Source: Phellopilus nigrolimitatus
Lineage: Eukaryota; Basidiomycota; Agaricomycetes; Hymenochaetales; Hymenochaetaceae
Length of the DNA stretch: 50,575 nucleotides
NCBI GenBank assembly: GCA_021029095.1
Contig: JAJOHG010000186.1
Location: 1-50,575, forward strand
Reading direction: 5' to 3'
Position numbers and translations under genes: made by a program. The notes under the pieces were generated by a model that was not told the origin of the DNA, did no database searches, and saw only the letters and a program-made list of their open reading frames with translations. This document shows, piece after piece, positions 45,765 through 50,575 of the stretch (its first letter is position 1; every line of letters starts with the position of its first letter).

Positions 45765-46062
45765 ATGGTCAGTGACTTCGACTTCGAGATGCACGGCCTC
45801 GTGATGTACTTCGAAAGCATGACCATGGTTGAAATGGTCCTTCGAGCCGGATAGTTCAAGCCACGCGTCCGAGCAAAGATTTTCACAGTCGAAGCAGTGT
45901 TCTGTGTTCGGATCGACACGCTTGCTTCCAGTAATTCTGCCTGCACAAACGGACGCCGAATCTCAATTTCAGCGTAAACTACAGTCGATGTCCAATTCTT
46001 TTCTTCCAGTTCTCTCGGGAATTGATACTGAAGTGATCATGCTACTAGGTAATTGGTGGTGA
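45765..46062 (+). CDS. Possible start of an unidentified gene
   Basis: An ATG at 45765 follows a strongly C/T-rich leader (45690-45760, ending CTTTCTCATCAAG), as in well-expressed basidiomycete genes, and is divergent from the regulator gene at 45201. The first 24 codons (MVSDFDFEMHGLVMYFES...) are open, and an intron with donor GTCCTT near 45837 and an acceptor CACAG near 45892 would link to a frame running to 46062. No domain is recognised and the downstream exons are unresolved. Confidence 0.25.
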
Positions 46063-48700
46063 TTTCATCGGCAGATCCACATAGAAACATCAAAGTTCCG
46101 ATCTCGCGTTCGGGTGGATTATTGGCAGGATGGGTCCTCACCTTCTGTTTTCAAAGTAAGCTCACCGTGTCGAGTTCTTCAGAACATTTTCTTTTGGATT
46201 GGAAGTCTTTTCTTCCAAGGTTGTTGATTTGCACGTGAAGCAATTTTGGTCAAATTCCACGGCTTTCGGGATTAATGGGTACGTAATTCACGCCGAATTC
46301 AAACCACTATTTATTTGCAAAGCGGGTACTATCGACACTCAGAACGATCCGCCCCGTCCTTCCGGCTTTCGCAAGAAAACATTGATGCACCTTTTCGGTC
46401 TTGAGGATAGCGAGTGTCTGAGAATACTCTCTAATTGAATCAGGTATTCTCTCTCTCCGATACGTGTCTAGCCCTAGCCTCACGAGGAGTACCCAAAATC
46501 CATTCCATAACATAAGCAGGATGAGGTTCGCATTTCTCCGAACTGCCGTCAGAAGAAAGAAAACAATATCGATTATAACTTCTACCCCAGGTTACCTGGC
46601 CGCTCTACTTTTCGACTTCTCGGCGACTCTGGAAGATTTATACTCGGCGTCACGGGCACTTGGGTCCTGTTCATCAAGAAATGTCTTCCGCGTTGGTGTC
46701 CCTCCGAGGGTTCAGGAGCCGCACATCAAATTCAGTCTTAGATTAAGCCTGATCGAGACGGGCATTTTTGACATGTGAAAGGCAGATGTATACAACGAAT
46801 GGCCCGACATCGCCAGGCTCGAATGGTGCCAATCTTGTTACGACTCATTATACATTATGTGTACTCCTTGCATCTGTACTCTTGAATTTCTAAACAGGGA
46901 ACGACTATACGACCCATACGCGATAGACAAAAAACCGATTGTCAATCCGTGCCGGCGACGTACGGGCGAAACATTTCTGATCAGATTTGGTTCCCGCAGG
47001 GATCTGTTGGCATGGGTCTGAAGTCCGGTGGCTCCGCCAACTCTACCCTCCGGAGAGTAGAGAGATTCTCAAATCTGCGATCCTAATGCGACTCTTCAAC
47101 CTTCCGTCGACGGAGGCGGCGATGAATTAAAATCACAATCTCGTGCGTCTCCATTTTGGCGTTTCCAGACCTGTTATTTCGTCTGTTACTTGATCATCGA
47201 GGCTGGCAGCTCACAAAAACCTTTCCCTTTTTCTGTATATCTTTCGGGGTCCAGCTTTACTTACTTCATGTAAGCAATTGACGTTTTTCAATGTGAGATT
47301 CCAACTTTTTATATCTCCGAAAGAAAGGTTATATTTGTTAATGTATTTTGAGCTCCTGGCCACCGAACGCTACAGAGCAAGATTTTAGAGCTTTGTGGCT
47401 GGATATCGTTCAATTATGGCCACAAACTATTGTTTTTATATTCAAGACGTTTTACGACGTCCACATCTGCAGTCAGGTTCGAACAAAAACGGTCCGCGGT
47501 GAGAATATCTCTTTTGCGAGAACAGGGTCACGGAAGTCTAGTACTTAGGATTTCGGGTTAATTATTCTCTATATATGCACGACGGAACTTCGCACACTCA
47601 CCATTCAGCGATGAACTAACCGGGAAAAAGGACATTCTACGAAATTGATTGTATGGATAACCAACTCCCGTATACTGACGGTCTAGACATAGAAGATTCG
47701 GGGTTTCTATAAGGCAGAACACCGAGGAAGTGCAATGGTCTAATTAGCGTGTAATCGTCTACCTCATTCAGACAAGCTGAAGTATGTCCGAAATGCTTTT
47801 CTCAGTCTTGTGATACCACGGGAGAATGTATACTAATACAGCGCGACTTCAGCTTTGAACAGAAAATACCGGAGAAATAAACCATGCCGCTGATGTCAGC
47901 CATGAAGTTCCCATTTCTATCCATGAGTGGCGTTAACCTACGAAGTGATCGCGGTTCGTGATGACCAATAGCCCAGAACTCAGGCGGGTCCCCGGGTTTT
48001 AAAGTAAACCACCTGAACGACGCTGGACCGGGCCGAAGTGATTCTAGCCTTCTCAATGCCCCCCTCACGCTTTTCTTTCAAGACAGGCAGTCCGAAGGCT
48101 GCTCAATGTGAACGACGCACTTCCGTCCCTTTAGCAGACGTGTATTGGTCGGTTCCTTTTAAAGAGTCGCCTTAGCTAAAAAAGATCTATGAAATTACTT
48201 CCCGAATTAGGGGCCACTTCTGCTTTGCTTTTTTGTACGGTTTCTTAATTGCACTATCCGCTCACTCCTGCCGATACTCGAGGAAATTATACTACGTCCG
48301 AGCTTCAAGTGGTTCTAATCTGGTACGCATCTTTCCTGTGGGATTGGACTCGCGTCCTCCAGGTAGCCGCATGTATGTTGGTAACGCTTCCTCAACTTGC
48401 TTCGGAGAAAAGAACATTTTCATATACGATCTTGCTTGTGAGTCGAGGCTAACGTCGTTGTTTCATTGGGTCCACGTCCTTTACGTTTATAAGTTCTCTT
48501 GGTTGATGGTGGATCGATATTCACTATCGACATTGGCTAAGGAATGTATTATTTTCTCTTTCTTTACATTGGCCCCACAACTTAATGAACCTTAATGACG
48601 AGCTTCTTCGTTGATATGCGTGATCTTCGATTTATGTTTAGGTTATTCGGTCCGCGGTGTAATAGAATAATTATCGATTATAAGACTGGAAACCATCGAC
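46063..48700. other. AT-rich region without a firm gene
   Basis: Isolated open stretches exist (for example 46790-47023 on the plus strand, with a Cys-rich WCQSCYDSLYIMCTPC), but no chain of exons with consistent frame could be built. No RNA gene or repeat recognised. Confidence 0.35.
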
Positions 48701-48769
48701 AGTAAGTAGTGTAAGTACTTACGACCAGAGCTCTTCCGAGACGCTGTCGTGCTTGCCTCGAGCATCGCG

Positions 48770-49860
48770 TGGTCTCGACTTTTTCTAATCGGCTTCATTA
48801 GATATTAAGATATACCGCTCAGAAGCGACTGGTGTGTACTCACTTTCCTCGTCAGGATGCGGCTCGGCGTAGAGTTGATCGATTTCATATTTCTCATCTT
48901 CAGGTTCACCCCTGTTAGATAATTCTACCGAGTAAATAACTGAGCTTCGGAAGGCAGCTGACTGTCATGATGATAATGGATACGGTCCGTTCTTTGTATC
49001 ATCAAATACTGCCTAGTTTCGCTGTTAGAACACTTCTATAACAAGTACCATTGTCAGTCTCGTTCTACATGTCTACAGCGTAAAACAAAATTGAGCACCG
49101 AGCTTCCTAACTTGAAACGAATTTAGCACTGAGCTCGTCATGCTCAGTAGTTATGTGCGACTCCGTTGAAGTAAGCCCTTTTTCCTGTTACAAGAACGTG
49201 CCTCGCCTAAGTAGCGGTTCCGGGTAGACTCGCCGACTGAACGTATTAATTGCTGTACCAGCAATGACATTGGAATTTTCGTTAGCGGCGTTAGAGTACA
49301 TAATAAGAGAACTATAGGCGATGAGATCAAACCTACGAAAAGTCTCAGAAGCAATTCCAGGATCGGAGTCGGCCTGTTGGAATTTCTGCGAACACGCAAA
49401 GACTGTTTTGGGGCTACGGACATATCGGGTAGATTAGTAAGCAACTAGCATACAGCCTTCACACAACATCAAGTGCCCGAAGGCATATCAATAGGCCCGA
49501 AAGCTACAATAAAATCACATTGGATTGTCTAATCAAGCGCTTTGTCTCAATGAAATAAGTTGCACAATGCCTGAGAGTCTCGGGTAGGTGACGAATTGCA
49601 AGCACGGCTTGAAAGACAAATTGAGGTGTACTGAACCAGTAGACACACCAAAGAAGCAAGCACGCACGAGTGATGACAAAGCGCCAAAGCGTACTTAGAA
49701 AGAGTAGAGTTTGGTAGGAGTGCATAATAGTAGTGATGCCTTATGCTCGTCGTCTTGAGGCTGATGAACGCGGGACGAGCTTTGCCCTGCCACAATAATA
49801 GATCCGCATTGCTGGCAGTTGAAAGCCGCCAGGCGTCCTGAAAAGGATTTTGCACGGAAA
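48770..49860 (-). other. Likely multi-exon gene or relic, model unresolved
   Basis: Three exon-like pieces lie on the minus strand. At 49740-49845: FNCQQCGSIIVAG and a polar tail. At 49180-49400: a 70-codon open stretch with good acceptor (AAAACAG), including DSDPGIASETFRRFDLIAYS. At 48840-48905: EPEDEKYEIDQLYAEPHPDE, flanked by an AACAG acceptor and a GTGAGT donor. A hydrophobic stretch (WRFVITRACLLLWCVYWF) near 49640-49690 could be a membrane helix. They may belong to one or two genes; frames do not close with confidence. Confidence 0.3.
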
Positions 49861-50575
49861 AAGATTATCCAGTGAATCTAGGAAGTGCAAAGCCTTTAAG
49901 CACATCTAAAATTATATTACATGTGACCGGCACGCAAGAGCAGGCCAAGAAAAACCTGACAAAACGTAGGCTCGGGCATTTTTCAAAGTTCTGCAGAGTG
50001 TTGATTCAACACAATCTCTGTACTCTAGATGAAGCAGGACTTACTAGGATTTGTGATGTTCAATCAAGGCGTTCAAATGAATGTTGTAGTTATGTCACTT
50101 TCAGTAAACTTTAAATTCCAAGTTGGGGTTTACCTGTCAATTAGGATGCTGCCGCCATCGCAGTGCTTCGGTTTTGGATAGAACATCCGCCCTCAAGAGA
50201 CCCTATGTACGCTTTAAAAGCCGCTGACTCTGGACGCCAACATGCAGTTTCATTCACTGCTCAAAACCTCATAATTTGTGGTCACGCAACGATGATGGGA
50301 CGACCAAACCCTTCGATAGGTTCTGGTTCGAGAGTTCATTGTACGACTTCAAATAGCTCGCATCACAGTGTCAGGAACTTTAGGTAAGGAATTTATAACA
50401 GATGGAATTTCACAAGAATACTAGTAAACTGCTCAGTAGCAGCCTCTCGCATCCATGCTTAAAATGGCTCACCAACAGCATTATCTCGATAGGAGAGGGA
50501 ATCTCAAGAATGTGTGCCTTCGGTGAGTTACGTCTTTATGCTATGCAATCGTATCTCACAATATTCTGGGGGTGT
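49861..50575. other. Window edge, no gene recognised
   Basis: AT-rich, short frames only. A gene continuing beyond the window end cannot be excluded. Confidence 0.35.

Overview
The window looks like nuclear DNA of an agaricomycete fungus (basidiomycete, probably polypore-like). Evidence: genes are split by many 50-65 nt GT-AG introns, have TATA boxes and C/T-rich leaders, and encode fungal families (RluA/RIB2-type pseudouridine synthase, Zn2Cys6 regulators). All products are read by eye from the sequence; no database search was possible.

Layout. (1) 1-13.1 kb, GC-rich and apparently stable: a 1,334-aa disordered Ser/Pro/Ala protein (+), a saccharopine-dehydrogenase-like oxidoreductase (-), and an 11-exon pseudouridine synthase (+). 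(2) 13.6-14.04 kb (-): a small secreted precursor made of eight 11-residue repeats, mostly preceded by Lys-Arg or Arg-Arg. This is a Kex2-processed repeat (KEP) precursor of the kind that yields fungal signal peptides or dikaritin-type RiPPs. (3) 15.3-27 kb: two Zn2Cys6 regulator genes that look like paralogs (each 12 exons, 365 and 367 aa), a third truncated one, two MITE types, and an array of gene fragments. (4) 29.9-31.4 kb: an acidic Ser-rich protein gene with a perfect hairpin across a splice acceptor. (5) 32.2-37.7 kb: broken fragments of SWR1, SNF5/Sfh1 and a PMC1-type Ca2+-ATPase. The SNF5 and ATPase parts are an inverted, rearranged copy of an array at 22.0-25.7 kb, which additionally holds pieces of a histone deacetylase and SMC3. 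(6) 38.6-45.2 kb: two more Zn2Cys6 genes and a four-helix membrane-protein gene. (7) 45.3-50.6 kb: AT-richer sequence with only partial coding signals.

Main observation: five Zn2Cys6 genes lie within about 29 kb (16.3-45.2 kb), and in every one an intron falls at the same phase-0 position, immediately before the third zinc-binding cysteine. This argues for local expansion of one regulator family, next to a KEP peptide gene and in a repeat-rich, gene-fragment-capturing stretch. Exon models for the AT-rich genes are by-eye reconstructions; domain-bearing exons are firmer than the tails.
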